From contig NZ_JAPDDR010000006.1 of the NCBI RefSeq assembly GCF_025950095.1, positions 372,001 through 436,000 on the forward strand: a DNA stretch of 64,000 nucleotides, read 5' to 3'. Of the stretch, positions 27,754 to 36,534 are shown piece by piece. Origin of the DNA: Luteolibacter rhizosphaerae. Its GTDB lineage: Bacteria; Verrucomicrobiota; Verrucomicrobiia; Verrucomicrobiales; Akkermansiaceae. Each line of letters opens with the position of its first letter. Within the stretch, counting starts at the first letter, position 1. Position numbers and translations under genes: made by a program. Under the pieces are notes generated by a model. The model was not told the origin of the DNA, did no database searches, and worked only from the letters and a program-made list of their open reading frames with translations.

Positions 27754-28241
27754 TCCATGCCGAGGATGCGCTCGACCCAGCGGTCGAGGGCGCGTTTGAC
27801 GGCGGCGGGCATGCGCTTGGAGTTCCAGCCCCGGCCGAGGAGGGTGGCGAGGCGCTTCTCCTCCCGGGCGGAGAGGCCGGCGAAGGACATGCCTTGCTCG
27901 CCGCGGAGCCATTTGGCGAAGGGGGTGTTCTTGGCGGCGGCGGCAGCGCTGAAGTTCGCGGCGAGGTAGTCGCGCGGGATGATGAGGATCTCGGCTTCGT
28001 GATGGCCGGGGAGGCGGGTCCATTTCCAGGGTTCGCCTTCCTGACCGCCGAAGCAGCCGAAGAGCCCGTCCTTCAGGAAGATGCGGTGGTCCTTACCCCA
28101 GACGACGCCTTCGCCGCTGGTGTTGATCCAGAGCCAGAGTTCGTCGTGGAGGCGATGTTGCCAACGGCGGGATGCGCCGCGGAGATCTCCGCGGAGGTGC
28201 CAAGCCTCGAAACCGTCTTGCTGCCACCAGCACTCGAACAT
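27660..28241 (-). CDS. Hypothetical Trp-rich protein
   Basis: 193 aa. Composition (many Trp, charged residues, few low-complexity runs) suggests a real protein: [32 protein letters not shown] and [12 protein letters not shown]. The first ~100 residues resemble the cupin-like sensing part of AraC-type regulators, but no AraC helix-turn-helix follows; the end is a basic tail lying inside the convergent gene. It may be a truncated regulator. The opposite strand is also open over much of this span, but its composition is Ala/Gly/Glu-biased and it is treated as a shadow. Confidence 0.5.
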   Translation of the reverse strand: MFECWWQQDGFEAWHLRGDLRGASRRWQHRLHDELWLWINTSGEGVVWGKDHRIFLKDGLFGCFGGQEGEPWKWTRLPGHHEAEILIIPRDYLAANFSAAAAAKNTPFAKWLRGEQGMSFAGLSAREEKRLATLLGRGWNSKRMPAAVKRALDRWVERILGMDQALTPRASACGRKRTRSQVRKTKPISHQIQ

Positions 28242-28310
28242 GTGGGGAAATTATTGAGAATCGTTCGCAATAGCAAGGGGATTTGTGCTGGTGCGGAGTG
28301 GCGGGCGGGT

Positions 28311-28382
28311 GGATGGGTGGATGGGTGGATGGGTGGATGGGTGGATGGGTGGATGGGTGGATGGGTGGATGGGTGGATGGGT
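28311..28382. repeat. Perfect 8-bp tandem repeat, nine copies of GGATGGGT
   Basis: Nine uninterrupted copies of GGATGGGT lie between the Trp-rich gene and trxA. G-tracts on one strand could form a quadruplex, and the copy number is likely to vary between strains. The rest of 28242-28436 holds no gene. Confidence 0.95.
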
Positions 28383-28436
28383 GAAGTGGGCGGGGAGGGT
28401 GGCTTCTTCCGCTCAGGGGACTGAGCGGACTACGTT

Positions 28437-28473
28437 AAAAAGGCCGGGGCCCTAAAGAGGGCACCGGCCTTTT
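28437..28473 (-). terminator. Bidirectional terminator after trxA
   Basis: AAAGGCCGG pairs with CCGGCCTTT, with a further inner pairing (CCCT/AGGG), and A/T runs lie on both sides. It lies 23 bp after the trxA stop. Confidence 0.85.
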
Positions 28474-28495
28474 GGAAAGTTGAGCGGAACTGAGC

Positions 28496-28816
28496 TCAGG
28501 CGAGGGCGAGGAGCTTTTGCTTCAGCATGTCCTTGGTGACATTCGCGCCGACGATCTGGTCCTTCACTTCGCCGCCCTTGAAGAAGAGGAGGAGCGGGAT
28601 GGAGCGGACGCCGTATTTGACGGCGAGGTTGCGGGCTTCGTCGACGTTGACCTTGCCCACCTTGGCCTGGCCTTCGACTTCGCCGGAAAGCTGGTCGATG
28701 ACCGGACCGATCATCTTGCAAGGTCCGCACCACTCGGCCCAGAAGTCCACGAGGACGGGCTGGTCGGAATCAATGACCTCGGATTGGAAATTGCTTTCGT
28801 TGAATTGCTGAGCCAT
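28496..28816 (-). CDS. trxA: Thioredoxin
   Basis: 106 aa, the normal length for thioredoxin. The active site WCGPCK is at residues about 30-35 (VDFWAEWCGPCKMIGP), followed by the cis-proline segment VRSIPLLLFFKGGE. It is a cytoplasmic disulfide reductase, reduced by thioredoxin reductase (not in the window). Single-gene unit between two terminator-like hairpins. Confidence 0.95.
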   Translation of the reverse strand: MAQQFNESNFQSEVIDSDQPVLVDFWAEWCGPCKMIGPVIDQLSGEVEGQAKVGKVNVDEARNLAVKYGVRSIPLLLFFKGGEVKDQIVGANVTKDMLKQKLLALA

Positions 28817-28848
28817 GGGCGGAAGGTGGAGGGAGACCCGGAAAAGTC

Positions 28849-28886
28849 AAGGGCCGCCCTGCCGCGGAAGCGGCGGGACGGCCCTT
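28849..28886 (-). terminator. Long GC-rich hairpin, probable terminator for the minus-strand pair upstream
   Basis: AAGGGCCG-x-C-x-GCCGC pairs with a complementary arm around GGAA, giving about 15 pairs. On the minus strand it is followed by TTGACTTTT. It separates the small-membrane-protein/Pro-rich genes from trxA. Confidence 0.6.
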
Positions 28887-28903
28887 GGAGAAGCGTGGCT
28901 GAT

Positions 28904-28987
28904 TCAGCCCAGCGGCACGCTGCCGGTTGTGATCGCGAGAGCGAGAACGGCGGCTGCGAGCAGGAAGGTGATGATAGGGTAGATCAT
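28904..28987 (-). CDS. Possible 27-aa small membrane protein
   Basis: An ATG at 28987 opens a frame encoding one hydrophobic helix (residues about 5-20, IITFLLAAAVLALAI) with a short polar end. It begins 25 bp after the stop of the Pro-rich membrane protein and ends just before the terminator hairpin, so it would be the last gene of that transcript. No obvious ribosome-binding site; confidence is limited. Confidence 0.35.
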   Translation of the reverse strand: MIYPIITFLLAAAVLALAITTGSVPLG

Positions 28988-29012
28988 GATCGTGATGGGT
29001 CCGGTGTAGGGA

Positions 29013-29663
29013 TTACTCGCCGCCGAAGAGCTGGCCGATGGAACCCCAGAGGTTCAGGGTCTGGATCTGGAACACGACGACTGCAGCAGCGCCGAGGAAG
29101 CCGATCACGGAAAGGACGGTGGAGATGGTGTCGTTGCCCTCTTCCTCGTCCTCATCCACGGAGCGGATGGTGGCGGCGGAGCTAAGGGAAGCGCCGGTGG
29201 TGCCGAGCGGTTGGGTCGGCGGCTGAAGTTGCACGGTGGCCTTCGGCAGCGAGACGGTGCCGGCAGGGCCGCCGCCAAGCGGGACGGTGCGGGCCGGAGC
29301 AGCACCGGGAGCGGTCGGGGCGCCCGGGGTGTTGATGCGGATCGTCGGAGCTGGAGCACCGGCAGCGGTCGGGGCACCTGCGGGACGGAGAGCGATGGTG
29401 GGGGCCGGAGCCGGAGCCTTGGGTGCGCCACCGCCAGCGGTCGGCGGGCCAACGCTGGGAGCCGGAGGAGCGGAGCCGAGGCCGGTCGGTGCCGGGGGCT
29501 TGGTGGCAGCAGCCACGACCGGTGCATTCGGAGTGGCCGGCGGGGCATCGGAAGCCTTCAGGGTCACCCGCACGGTTTCCTTCTTGAGAGGAATCGAGGA
29601 GGTCTGCTTCGGTGCCGGGATCGAGGACGTCTGCCTCGGCGGCGGGATTTCGTTTTCGCTCAT
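29013..29663 (-). CDS. Pro/Ala-rich protein with C-terminal membrane anchor
   Basis: 216 aa. Residues 1 to about 160 are low-complexity, rich in Pro, Ala and Thr, with short repeated phrases (RQTSSIP/KQTSSIP; several APxPTI repeats). An acidic patch (DEDEEEGND) precedes one hydrophobic helix near residues 182-203. The protein is probably anchored by its C-terminal helix with the disordered part in the cytoplasm (no signal peptide). Similar proteins occur in Verrucomicrobia but have no known function. The opposite strand is also open, as expected for Pro/Ala-rich coding DNA. Confidence 0.65.
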   Translation of the reverse strand: MSENEIPPPRQTSSIPAPKQTSSIPLKKETVRVTLKASDAPPATPNAPVVAAATKPPAPTGLGSAPPAPSVGPPTAGGGAPKAPAPAPTIALRPAGAPTAAGAPAPTIRINTPGAPTAPGAAPARTVPLGGGPAGTVSLPKATVQLQPPTQPLGTTGASLSSAATIRSVDEDEEEGNDTISTVLSVIGFLGAAAVVVFQIQTLNLWGSIGQLFGGE

Positions 29664-29782
29664 TGCTAGGCTTTTTAGGATTGCAGGTTGACGAAAGCAA
29701 CCATGCCCGGATTGGGGCTGTCAAACATCCATCTCGTGAGCGGGACGATTTCGCCACGCGGTATTCACGGGGTATTTGCGAA

Positions 29783-29817
29783 GGTCATTGGTCATTGGTC
29801 ATTGGTCATTGGTCATT
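29783..29817. repeat. Perfect 7-bp tandem repeat, five copies of GGTCATT
   Basis: Five copies of GGTCATT lie in the 243-bp gap between the Pro-rich gene and the PhoX-like gene. No other feature is evident in that gap. Confidence 0.95.
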
Positions 29818-29906
29818 GTTCGCGGGGAGCCGGGGGCGGATGAAACGATACCGACACCTTGGGGGCGCAGGCTTGACCGGGCGGGCAGCAGGATTTCAGT
29901 GAAGAC

Positions 29907-31271
29907 GTGACTTCCCGCCGCTTTTTCCTCGGTACTGCCGGGCTCGCTTTCCTCGGTCTGCAACGCTACACGCTGGGCGAAATCACGGCGGGGAGGGTGA
30001 TCGAGCCCTTCGGACCGCTGGTGAAGGATGCGAAGGGGATACTGGATCTGCCGGAGGGCTTCTCCTACCGGGTGCTGGCCACGCGCGGGGAGAAGATGGA
30101 TGACGGCTACTTGGTCCCCGGGCAGGCGGACGGGATGGCGGCCTTTCCCGGGCCGGAGGGGAAGGTGGTGCTGGTCTGCAATCACGAGCTGGGGCTGGAG
30201 ATGACGGCGATGGGCCCATTCGCGAACAACCTGAAGCTGCCGGAGGGATTCGACGAGGCGCTGGCCTTCGATCCCGGCGAGGGGCGGGCGAATCCGTCCT
30301 TGGGCGGGACTTCCAATCTGGTCTTCGATCCGGTGGCGGGGAGGAAGACGGGGCATTTCCTCTCGCTGATCGGCACCGACCGGAATTGTGCGGGCGGGCC
30401 GATGCCGTGGGGATCCTGGATCACCTGTGAGGAGCCGGCGGATCTGGTGGAAGGGCGTGGCGCGCGCCATGGCTGGTGCTTCGAGGTCAAGGCGACGGCC
30501 ACCCCGGGGCTCCAGAAGCCGGTGGCGCTGAAGGCGCTGGGACGTTTCCGCCATGAGGCGGTGGCGCTGGATCCGCGGACGGGAATCCTCTACTTGACGG
30601 AGGATCGCGGGGACGGGTTGCTGTATCGATTCATCCCGGATACGAAGAATGATTTCACGAAGGGCAAGCTGCAGGCGCTGGCGATTGCGGACAAGCCGTC
30701 CGCTGATCTGCGGAACTACGATCCGGAATCGAAGTGGCCGCTGCCGGGGACGCCGCTGAAGGCGACATGGATCGACCTGCAGGATACGGATGCGCCGAAG
30801 GACGACCTGCGCCTGCGGGGTTATCAGGCGGGGGCGGCGCGTTTCGCACGCGGAGAGGGGATCCACATGGTGGGGAACTCCTTTTATATCTGCTGCACGG
30901 ATGGCGGCCCGCTGCGACGGGGGCAGATCTTCCGGCTGGATCCCTCGGGGGAGGCGGAGACGCCGGATCGTCTGGAGCTATTCCTGCAGCCGGAGCTCAG
31001 CGACCTGCTGACGAACGGGGACAACCTGTGCCCGGGGCCGTGGGGCGGGATCGTGATCTGCGAGGATCTGATCGATCCGGGCTTCGCACCGGCAGCGCAT
31101 GTGCGCTGCGTGACGGCGGAGGGGAAGATCTTCACGCTGGCGCGGAACTCCTCCGGGCAGGGGGAGTTTGCGGGCGGATGTTTCTCGCCGGACGGGAAGT
31201 GGTTCTTCGTGAACCTGCAGAGCCGGGGGCTGACGGTGGCGGTGACGGGGCCTTGGGAAAAGATGGGGTGA
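29907..31271 (+). CDS. Tat-exported PhoX-family phosphatase (DUF839)
   Basis: 454 aa from a GTG start. The twin-arginine signal (TSRRFFLGTAGLAFLGL) directs folded export. The beta-propeller PhoX family is recognised from LPEGFSYRVLATRGE, LVCNHELG, FDPVAGRK, WGSWITCEE, RHEAVALDPRTGILYLTEDRGDGLLYRF and GGCFSPDGKWFFVNLQS. PhoX enzymes are calcium/iron-dependent alkaline phosphatases that release phosphate from organic esters in the periplasm. At 454 residues it is a short member of the family, so activity is likely but not certain. Confidence 0.8.
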   Translation: MTSRRFFLGTAGLAFLGLQRYTLGEITAGRVIEPFGPLVKDAKGILDLPEGFSYRVLATRGEKMDDGYLVPGQADGMAAFPGPEGKVVLVCNHELGLEMTAMGPFANNLKLPEGFDEALAFDPGEGRANPSLGGTSNLVFDPVAGRKTGHFLSLIGTDRNCAGGPMPWGSWITCEEPADLVEGRGARHGWCFEVKATATPGLQKPVALKALGRFRHEAVALDPRTGILYLTEDRGDGLLYRFIPDTKNDFTKGKLQALAIADKPSADLRNYDPESKWPLPGTPLKATWIDLQDTDAPKDDLRLRGYQAGAARFARGEGIHMVGNSFYICCTDGGPLRRGQIFRLDPSGEAETPDRLELFLQPELSDLLTNGDNLCPGPWGGIVICEDLIDPGFAPAAHVRCVTAEGKIFTLARNSSGQGEFAGGCFSPDGKWFFVNLQSRGLTVAVTGPWEKMG

Positions 31272-31364
31272 GCGGGCCGGAATGAAAGGAAGTCACCGCA
31301 GAGCCGCAGAGGTCTGCAGGATTGGCACTTGGCACGTTTTGCGGGCTGCTCTTAGGCTGGGGGC

Positions 31365-32408
31365 ATGTCCGCCCGTGTCTCCGATGTCCATATTGCCCGG
31401 AATGTCCCGCTGCCTTCGCCGGCCCGTTTGCAGGCGGAGATTCCGCGAGGTGATGAGCGGGCGGAGTTTGTGTCGCGGTCGCGGGTGAACCTGCGCTCGC
31501 TGCTGGGCGGGGCGGATTCGCGCTTCCTGGTGATCGTCGGGCCCTGCTCGATCCATGACACGGAGGCGGGGATCGAGTATGCGCACCGGTTGGCGGCGCT
31601 AGCGGAGCGCCTGCGGGACAAGCTGTACATCGTGATGCGCGTCTACTTCGAGAAGCCGCGGACGACGGTGGGCTGGAAGGGCCTGATCATGGACCCACAT
31701 CTGGACGGCACGGACGACATCCCGGAAGGTCTGCGGCGGGCGCGGCAATTCCTGCGCAGCGTGATCGACCTGGGCCTGCCGACGGCGACGGAGCTGCTGG
31801 ACCCGATCACCCCGCAGTACATTGCGGACCTGATCTCGTGGTCGGCGATCGGAGCGCGGACGGCGGAAAGCCAGACGCACCGGCAGATGGCCTCCGGCCT
31901 CTCGATGCCGGTGGGCTTCAAGAACACCACCTCGGGCGACCTTGTGGCCGCGATCAATGCGGTGAAAGCGGCATCGCGTCCGCAGACCTTCCTGGGCGTT
32001 TCGGAAGAGGGGATCGCTTCCTCGGTGACGACGACGGGGAATCCGGATTGTCACGTGATCCTGCGTGGCGGTGACCACGGCCCGAACTACGATGCGGATA
32101 GTATTTCAGCGGCACTTGCGGCGCTGGAGGGGGCGAAGCTGCCGCCCTCGCTGATCGTGGATGCCTCACACGCGAACTGCGGCAAGGATTGTGCGCGGAT
32201 GCCGGATGTGTTCCGGGAAATCGTGAGGCAGCGCGCCGCCGGGGATCGCTCGATCATTGGGGCGATGTTGGAGAGCAATCTGGTGGCGGGAAGCCAGTCC
32301 TTCCCGAAGCCGCTGGATCAACTGGTGCGCGGGCAATCGATCACGGATTCCTGCATCGATTGGGAGACCACGGAGGAGTTGTTGAGGGAGGCGGCGGGGG
32401 TGCTGTGA
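31365..32408 (+). CDS. 3-deoxy-7-phosphoheptulonate (DAHP) synthase, class I
   Basis: 347 aa, the usual length of AroF/G/H enzymes. It condenses phosphoenolpyruvate with erythrose 4-phosphate, the first step of aromatic amino acid synthesis. Motifs: VGPCSIHD with the metal-binding Cys, MRVYFEKPRTTVGWKG, IGARTAESQTHRQMASGL, VGFKNTTSGD, ILRGGDHGPNYD and IVDASHANCGKD. The first ~30 residues are the regulatory N-terminal extension. Which of the three isozyme types it matches is not clear from sequence, so no symbol is given. Confidence 0.92.
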   Translation: MSARVSDVHIARNVPLPSPARLQAEIPRGDERAEFVSRSRVNLRSLLGGADSRFLVIVGPCSIHDTEAGIEYAHRLAALAERLRDKLYIVMRVYFEKPRTTVGWKGLIMDPHLDGTDDIPEGLRRARQFLRSVIDLGLPTATELLDPITPQYIADLISWSAIGARTAESQTHRQMASGLSMPVGFKNTTSGDLVAAINAVKAASRPQTFLGVSEEGIASSVTTTGNPDCHVILRGGDHGPNYDADSISAALAALEGAKLPPSLIVDASHANCGKDCARMPDVFREIVRQRAAGDRSIIGAMLESNLVAGSQSFPKPLDQLVRGQSITDSCIDWETTEELLREAAGVL

Positions 32409-32582
32409 AGCGGGAAGCTCGGAGTATAGCGAGTTGGAGTCTGCGGCCGTCTCCTTTGAAGAGGGTGATTCGGGCCAGCTTGGTGGCTTCGTCCGCCTGA
32501 AGGCGGGACTACGAGCCCTTGGGGCGGAGTGTTAGGGGAATTGAGGGAGGGGCGCGGGACGCAGCCCCTCCTTGGTTTGCCC

Positions 32583-33284
32583 TCAGTCGCCGGCGTAGTA
32601 GAGGTCTTCGATTTCGGCGTTGTCGTGCATGACGCTGGTGTTGGCCTTCCACCAGCCGAGGAGGCCGAAGTTGGTCTTGATGAGGAGGTGCTCGCCGTCG
32701 CGGAGGACGACTTCGAGTGCATCGCCGGCGGGGATGTTCGCGATGACTTCGCCGCCATCTTTCTTGGCGAGGAGCTTGAGCGGGACCTTGGCCTTGGACT
32801 TGAGGCCGACGTAGGAGAAGGGCTGTTCGATCTCGACGAGCTTGCCATCGCGGATGGCGAACTTGCCCTGCTCCTGGTGAAGGCGGTTGGCGCGGCCGCT
32901 GATGTAGAGGAAGCCGTTGCCGGGGATGACGATGCTCTCGCCGCCGATGCTGCCGATCAGCTTGCCGGTCTTCTCCTCGGTGATGACGAAGGCGGGGTCG
33001 GCGCTCGGGCCGGAATCGAAGTCGATGAAGTAGCGGGTCTGCTCCTCGCGGCTGATCTTGGTGGCGACGAGGCGCTGGCCTTCGGGGGCGCCTTCCTCGG
33101 GCTTGAGGGGCTTGTTGATGACTTCGGCGAGGCCGGAGTCGTAGGAGAGCTTGCCGGGGTAGGGGCTGAGATCCTCCGGGATTGGGAGGGTCTTCAGGCC
33201 GGGGAAGGAGCTGTCCGGCTGTTCCGCGCGGGCGGAAATGAGGGTGAGCGAGAGGGCGAGGATGGCGAGGCGACGCGGGTGCAT
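32583..33284 (-). CDS. Exported protein with SH3-like C-terminal domain
   Basis: 233 aa with a signal peptide (residues 1-20, ISARA). The middle (TRYFIDFDSGPSADPAFVITEEKTGKLIGSIGGESIVIPGNGFLYISGRAN) has no known domain. The C-terminal ~70 residues (KVPLKLLAKKDGGEVIANIPAGDALEVVLRDGEHLLIKTNFGLLGWWK) look like a bacterial SH3 domain. It is probably a periplasmic binding protein; function unknown. The plus-strand open frame here is a compositional shadow. Confidence 0.7.
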   Translation of the reverse strand: MHPRRLAILALSLTLISARAEQPDSSFPGLKTLPIPEDLSPYPGKLSYDSGLAEVINKPLKPEEGAPEGQRLVATKISREEQTRYFIDFDSGPSADPAFVITEEKTGKLIGSIGGESIVIPGNGFLYISGRANRLHQEQGKFAIRDGKLVEIEQPFSYVGLKSKAKVPLKLLAKKDGGEVIANIPAGDALEVVLRDGEHLLIKTNFGLLGWWKANTSVMHDNAEIEDLYYAGD

Positions 33285-33519
33285 GATGGGTAAGGAATCG
33301 AACTTTCCCTCTCTAACCGGGATTCGCGTGGCGGCTAATGAAATTTGGATGGGGAGGAGGTGAACCGGGGATGGACGCGAATGGGATGGGGGAATCGGGT
33401 TAAGGGGGGCTTAAAATTGGCGTGCAAATCCGGGGTTTCCGGGACCAAATCCGCGCGCCGCGCGACCGGTGGGGGTGTGTCCCGTCCGGCCAGCGGTTTT
33501 CGTTTCCCAATCCCAAGCC

Positions 33520-35037
33520 ATGTCCGACAAGACTGCCATCACCCCGACCCGTGCCCAGGATTTCCCCGAGTGGTACCAGCAGGTCGTGAAAGCCGCCGAT
33601 CTGGCGGAGAATTCGGAGACCCGCGGCTGCATGGTGATCAAGCCGTGGGGCTACGGGATCTGGGAACTGATCCAGCAGCAGCTCGACCGGAAGTTCAAAG
33701 CGACCGGGCACCAGAATGCCTACTTCCCGCTGCTGATCCCGATCTCCTACCTGGAGAAAGAAGCGGAGCACGCGGAAGGATTCGCGACCGAGTGCGCGGT
33801 GGTGACGCATCACCGGCTGGAGCCGCAGAAGGATCCCGTGACCGGGAAGATTAAGATGGTGCCGACGGGTGAGCTGGCCGAGCCCTACATCATCCGCCCG
33901 ACTTCCGAGACGATCATCGGGGCAGCCTTCTCGCGCTGGGTGCAGAGCTACCGCGATCTGCCGCTGCTGATCAACCAATGGGCGAACGTGATGCGCTGGG
34001 AGATGCGCCCGCGTCTCTTCCTGCGGACGGCGGAATTCCTGTGGCAGGAAGGCCACACGGCGCACGAGACGAAGGACGAAGCGATCACCGAGACGCGCCT
34101 GATGCACGGCGTGTACGAGGAATTCCTGAAGAACCACCTGGCGATCCCAGTGATCCCGGGTGAGAAGACGGAGAACGAGCGCTTCCCGGGTGCGGAGATG
34201 ACGCTGACGGTCGAAGCGATGGTGCAGGACAAAAAGGCGATCCAAGCCGGCACCTCGCACTATCTCGGGCAGAATTTCTCGAAGGCGCAGGAGATCGCTT
34301 TCACCGGCCGCGAGGGGACCAAGCAATACGTGCACACCACGTCGTGGGGCGTTTCCACGCGCATGATCGGCACGCTGATCATGGCGCACTCCGACGACGA
34401 CGGTCTGGTGCTGCCGCCGCGGGTGGCCACGCAGCAGATCGTGATCGTGCCGGTGACGCCGAAGGAAGATACGAAGCAAGCCGTGCTAGATGCCTGCCAG
34501 GCGCTGGCGGAGACGCTGCGCCTGGAGAAGAAGTATCACGGCGATCCGGTGCGCGTGCACGTGGATGCCCGCGATATCCAAGGCGGCGTGAAGAAGTGGG
34601 AGTGGGTCAAGAAGGGCGTGCCGATCCGGATCGAGATCGGGCCGCGCGACATCGAGACCCGCAAGGTCTGCGTGCAGCGCCGCGACCGTGGCAGCAACGA
34701 GAAGGAGTTCATGGACAAGGAGGACTTCCTGCAGCAGGCCATGGACATCCTGCAGGAGATCCACAACACGCTGCTCGAGCGGGCGACGAGCTTCCGCGAT
34801 GCGAACATCGCGCCCTGCTATGCGATCGATTCCTTCCACGCGCATTGGGGTCAGGACAATCCGGGCTGGTTGCTCACGCCTTGGGCGGGAACGCCGGAGG
34901 AGGAGGACGAGATTTCGAAGCAACACAAGATCGCGATCCGCTGCCTGCCGCTGGATAAGCAGGACGAGGCGGAGGCGCCTTGTATTCTGACGGGCAAGCC
35001 GACCAAGTCGCGTGCGATTTGGGGGCGGAGCTACTGA
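33520..35037 (+). CDS. proS: Prolyl-tRNA synthetase, eukaryote/archaeon-like (type 3)
   Basis: 505 aa from the ATG at 33520. Class II synthetase motifs are visible: motif 1 around PLLIPISYLEKEAEHAEGFATECAVVTHH, LIIRPTSETII-type motif 2 segment (EPYIIRPTSETIIGAAF...LPLLINQWANVMRWEMRPRLFLRTAEFLWQEGHTAHE), and motif 3 STRMIGTLIMAHSDDDGLVLPPRVAT. It lacks the editing insertion of the long bacterial ProS and has the C-terminal anticodon-binding and zinc-like extension of the ProS3 type, ending in RSY, as archaeal and eukaryotic enzymes and some bacterial lineages do. It charges tRNA-Pro in the cytoplasm. Confidence 0.93.
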   Translation: MSDKTAITPTRAQDFPEWYQQVVKAADLAENSETRGCMVIKPWGYGIWELIQQQLDRKFKATGHQNAYFPLLIPISYLEKEAEHAEGFATECAVVTHHRLEPQKDPVTGKIKMVPTGELAEPYIIRPTSETIIGAAFSRWVQSYRDLPLLINQWANVMRWEMRPRLFLRTAEFLWQEGHTAHETKDEAITETRLMHGVYEEFLKNHLAIPVIPGEKTENERFPGAEMTLTVEAMVQDKKAIQAGTSHYLGQNFSKAQEIAFTGREGTKQYVHTTSWGVSTRMIGTLIMAHSDDDGLVLPPRVATQQIVIVPVTPKEDTKQAVLDACQALAETLRLEKKYHGDPVRVHVDARDIQGGVKKWEWVKKGVPIRIEIGPRDIETRKVCVQRRDRGSNEKEFMDKEDFLQQAMDILQEIHNTLLERATSFRDANIAPCYAIDSFHAHWGQDNPGWLLTPWAGTPEEEDEISKQHKIAIRCLPLDKQDEAEAPCILTGKPTKSRAIWGRSY

Positions 35038-35110
35038 GGACTAGAAGATGGAGGTTGCGGAGGGTGTGCCGGGGAGTTCCGGCGGCCCTCCGGGACGCCA
35101 ATGGTGTGGC

Positions 35111-35338
35111 GGGCGTGACCGGTGGCTGCGCTGCGCTTGCCGACCGGCTAATTTCCGATGCCCGTCCGGGGCGGGGAGATGATGGGGCGGGCGTGACCGG
35201 TGGCTGCGCTGCGCTTGCACACCAGCTAGTTTCCGATGCCCGTCCGGGGCGGGGAGATGATGGGGCGGGCGTGACCGGTGGCTGCGTTGTGCTTGCGCAC
35301 CGGTTAGGTTCCGATGCCCCTCCGGGGCGGGGAATGAG
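35111..35338. repeat. 78-bp tandem repeat, three copies
   Basis: The word GGGCGTGACC begins at 35111, 35189 and 35267, exactly 78 bp apart. Each unit runs on through GGTGGCTGCG...TTCCGATGCCC...CGGGGCGGGGA; the third copy is the most diverged. It fills most of the 369-bp gap between proS and the sulfotransferase gene, in which no gene is seen. Frames are open only because 78 is divisible by three. Confidence 0.9.
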
Positions 35339-35406
35339 GTGGTCCGGTCGCGGGGCCTTCCGGGAGATTGACTTGAGCGCGGGGACGCGCAGCCTGTGGG
35401 GAGCGT

Positions 35407-36534
35407 TTGAAGGAACCTCTCAAGCACCGCTGGAGTATCTCGCACAATTACCTGACCGGTATCACGGCAGGGGATTGGTGGCGTTTGCTGCAGGATAACA
35501 ACTTCGCGGTGGATCCTGTGTATTGGCACCGGGCGGCGGTGGTGAGCCTGCTGAGCGTGGCGAATTCGATCTACCGGTGGCGGGAGGATCGCGAGCACGG
35601 GGATGAGGTGGTGGCGACGGTGATCGCGAAGGCGCCGGTTTTCATCCTCGGTCACTGGCGCAGCGGGACGACGCATCTGCACAACCTGATGGCGCAGGAT
35701 GACGAGGGCTTCGCCTATCCGAACACCTATCAGGTGGTGAATCCGCACATCTTCCTGACGACGGAGGAGGTGCGCACGCGGCGCTTCGCGAAGCTGCTGC
35801 CGGACAAGCGGCCGATGGACAACATGGCGCTGAGTTTCGAGTCCCCGCAAGAGGATGAGTTCGCGCCGCTGTTGATCACGCTGAAGTCCTCGTACCTGGG
35901 CGTTTCCTTTCCACGCAGCGAGGATCACTATTCGCGCTATCTGAGCTTTGAGGGAGTGCCGCGGGACGAGGTGGAGGAGTGGAAGCGCGGCCTGGAGTGG
36001 TTCCTGAAGAAGCTAAGCTTCAAGTACGGTCCGGGCCGTAGATTGCTGCTGAAATCGCCACCGCACACGGCGCGGATCGGGGTGCTGAGGGAGATGTTTC
36101 CGGATGCGAAGTTCGTGCACATCCACCGCCGACCGGAGGAGGTGCTGCAATCCTTCCGCCACTACTACGATACGGCGATGTGGCACACCTATCTGCAGCG
36201 GCCGGACCGCAGCCGGATCGACGACGAGATCTTCCAGCGCTATCGCGACCTGATGGGGGCCTTCTTCGCGCGGAGAGGAGAGATTCCGGCGGGCAACTTC
36301 TGCGAGGTGGCGTATGCCGATCTGGAGCGCGATCCGATGGGGGCCGTGGCCGGGATCTATGATGCGCTCTCGCTGGATGGAGCGGAGCAGGCGATGCCGA
36401 AGATCAAGGCCTACGTGGACACGCTGGATGGCTATGAGAAGAACCGCTTCAAGCCTCTGGATGAGGCCTCGCGGCAGCGCATCCGCGAGGAGTGGAGGGA
36501 GTTCTACGAACCCTTGGGATACCGGGTGGAATGA
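35407..36534 (+). CDS. Sulfotransferase family protein
   Basis: 375 aa, TTG start at 35407 (no better in-frame start upstream). The PAPS-binding 5'-phosphosulfate loop is ILGHWRSGTTHLHNLM (residues about 78-93), and the 3'-phosphate region is FVHIHRRPEEVLQSFRHYY. RLLLKSPPHTARIGVLREMFPDAKF is also typical. The family transfers sulfate from PAPS to a hydroxyl or amine, usually of a lipid or small molecule. The stop overlaps the P450 start (ATGA), so the two enzymes probably modify the same molecule; the substrate is unknown. Confidence 0.85.
   Translation: MKEPLKHRWSISHNYLTGITAGDWWRLLQDNNFAVDPVYWHRAAVVSLLSVANSIYRWREDREHGDEVVATVIAKAPVFILGHWRSGTTHLHNLMAQDDEGFAYPNTYQVVNPHIFLTTEEVRTRRFAKLLPDKRPMDNMALSFESPQEDEFAPLLITLKSSYLGVSFPRSEDHYSRYLSFEGVPRDEVEEWKRGLEWFLKKLSFKYGPGRRLLLKSPPHTARIGVLREMFPDAKFVHIHRRPEEVLQSFRHYYDTAMWHTYLQRPDRSRIDDEIFQRYRDLMGAFFARRGEIPAGNFCEVAYADLERDPMGAVAGIYDALSLDGAEQAMPKIKAYVDTLDGYEKNRFKPLDEASRQRIREEWREFYEPLGYRVE

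Noticed and set aside
27672..28424. Plus-strand frame opposite the Trp-rich protein and through the 8-bp tract
   Set aside because: It translates the (GGATGGGT)n tract as simple repeats and shows Ala/Gly/Glu bias; the minus-strand frame looks more like a protein.
32529..33293. Plus-strand frame opposite the SH3-like protein
   Set aside because: Acidic, Ala/Glu/Val-rich shadow composition; the minus strand has a signal peptide and an SH3-like domain.
35111..35338. CRISPR-like or protein-coding reading of the 78-bp repeats
   Set aside because: The copies are head-to-tail with no unique spacers, and open frames arise only because 78 is a multiple of three.
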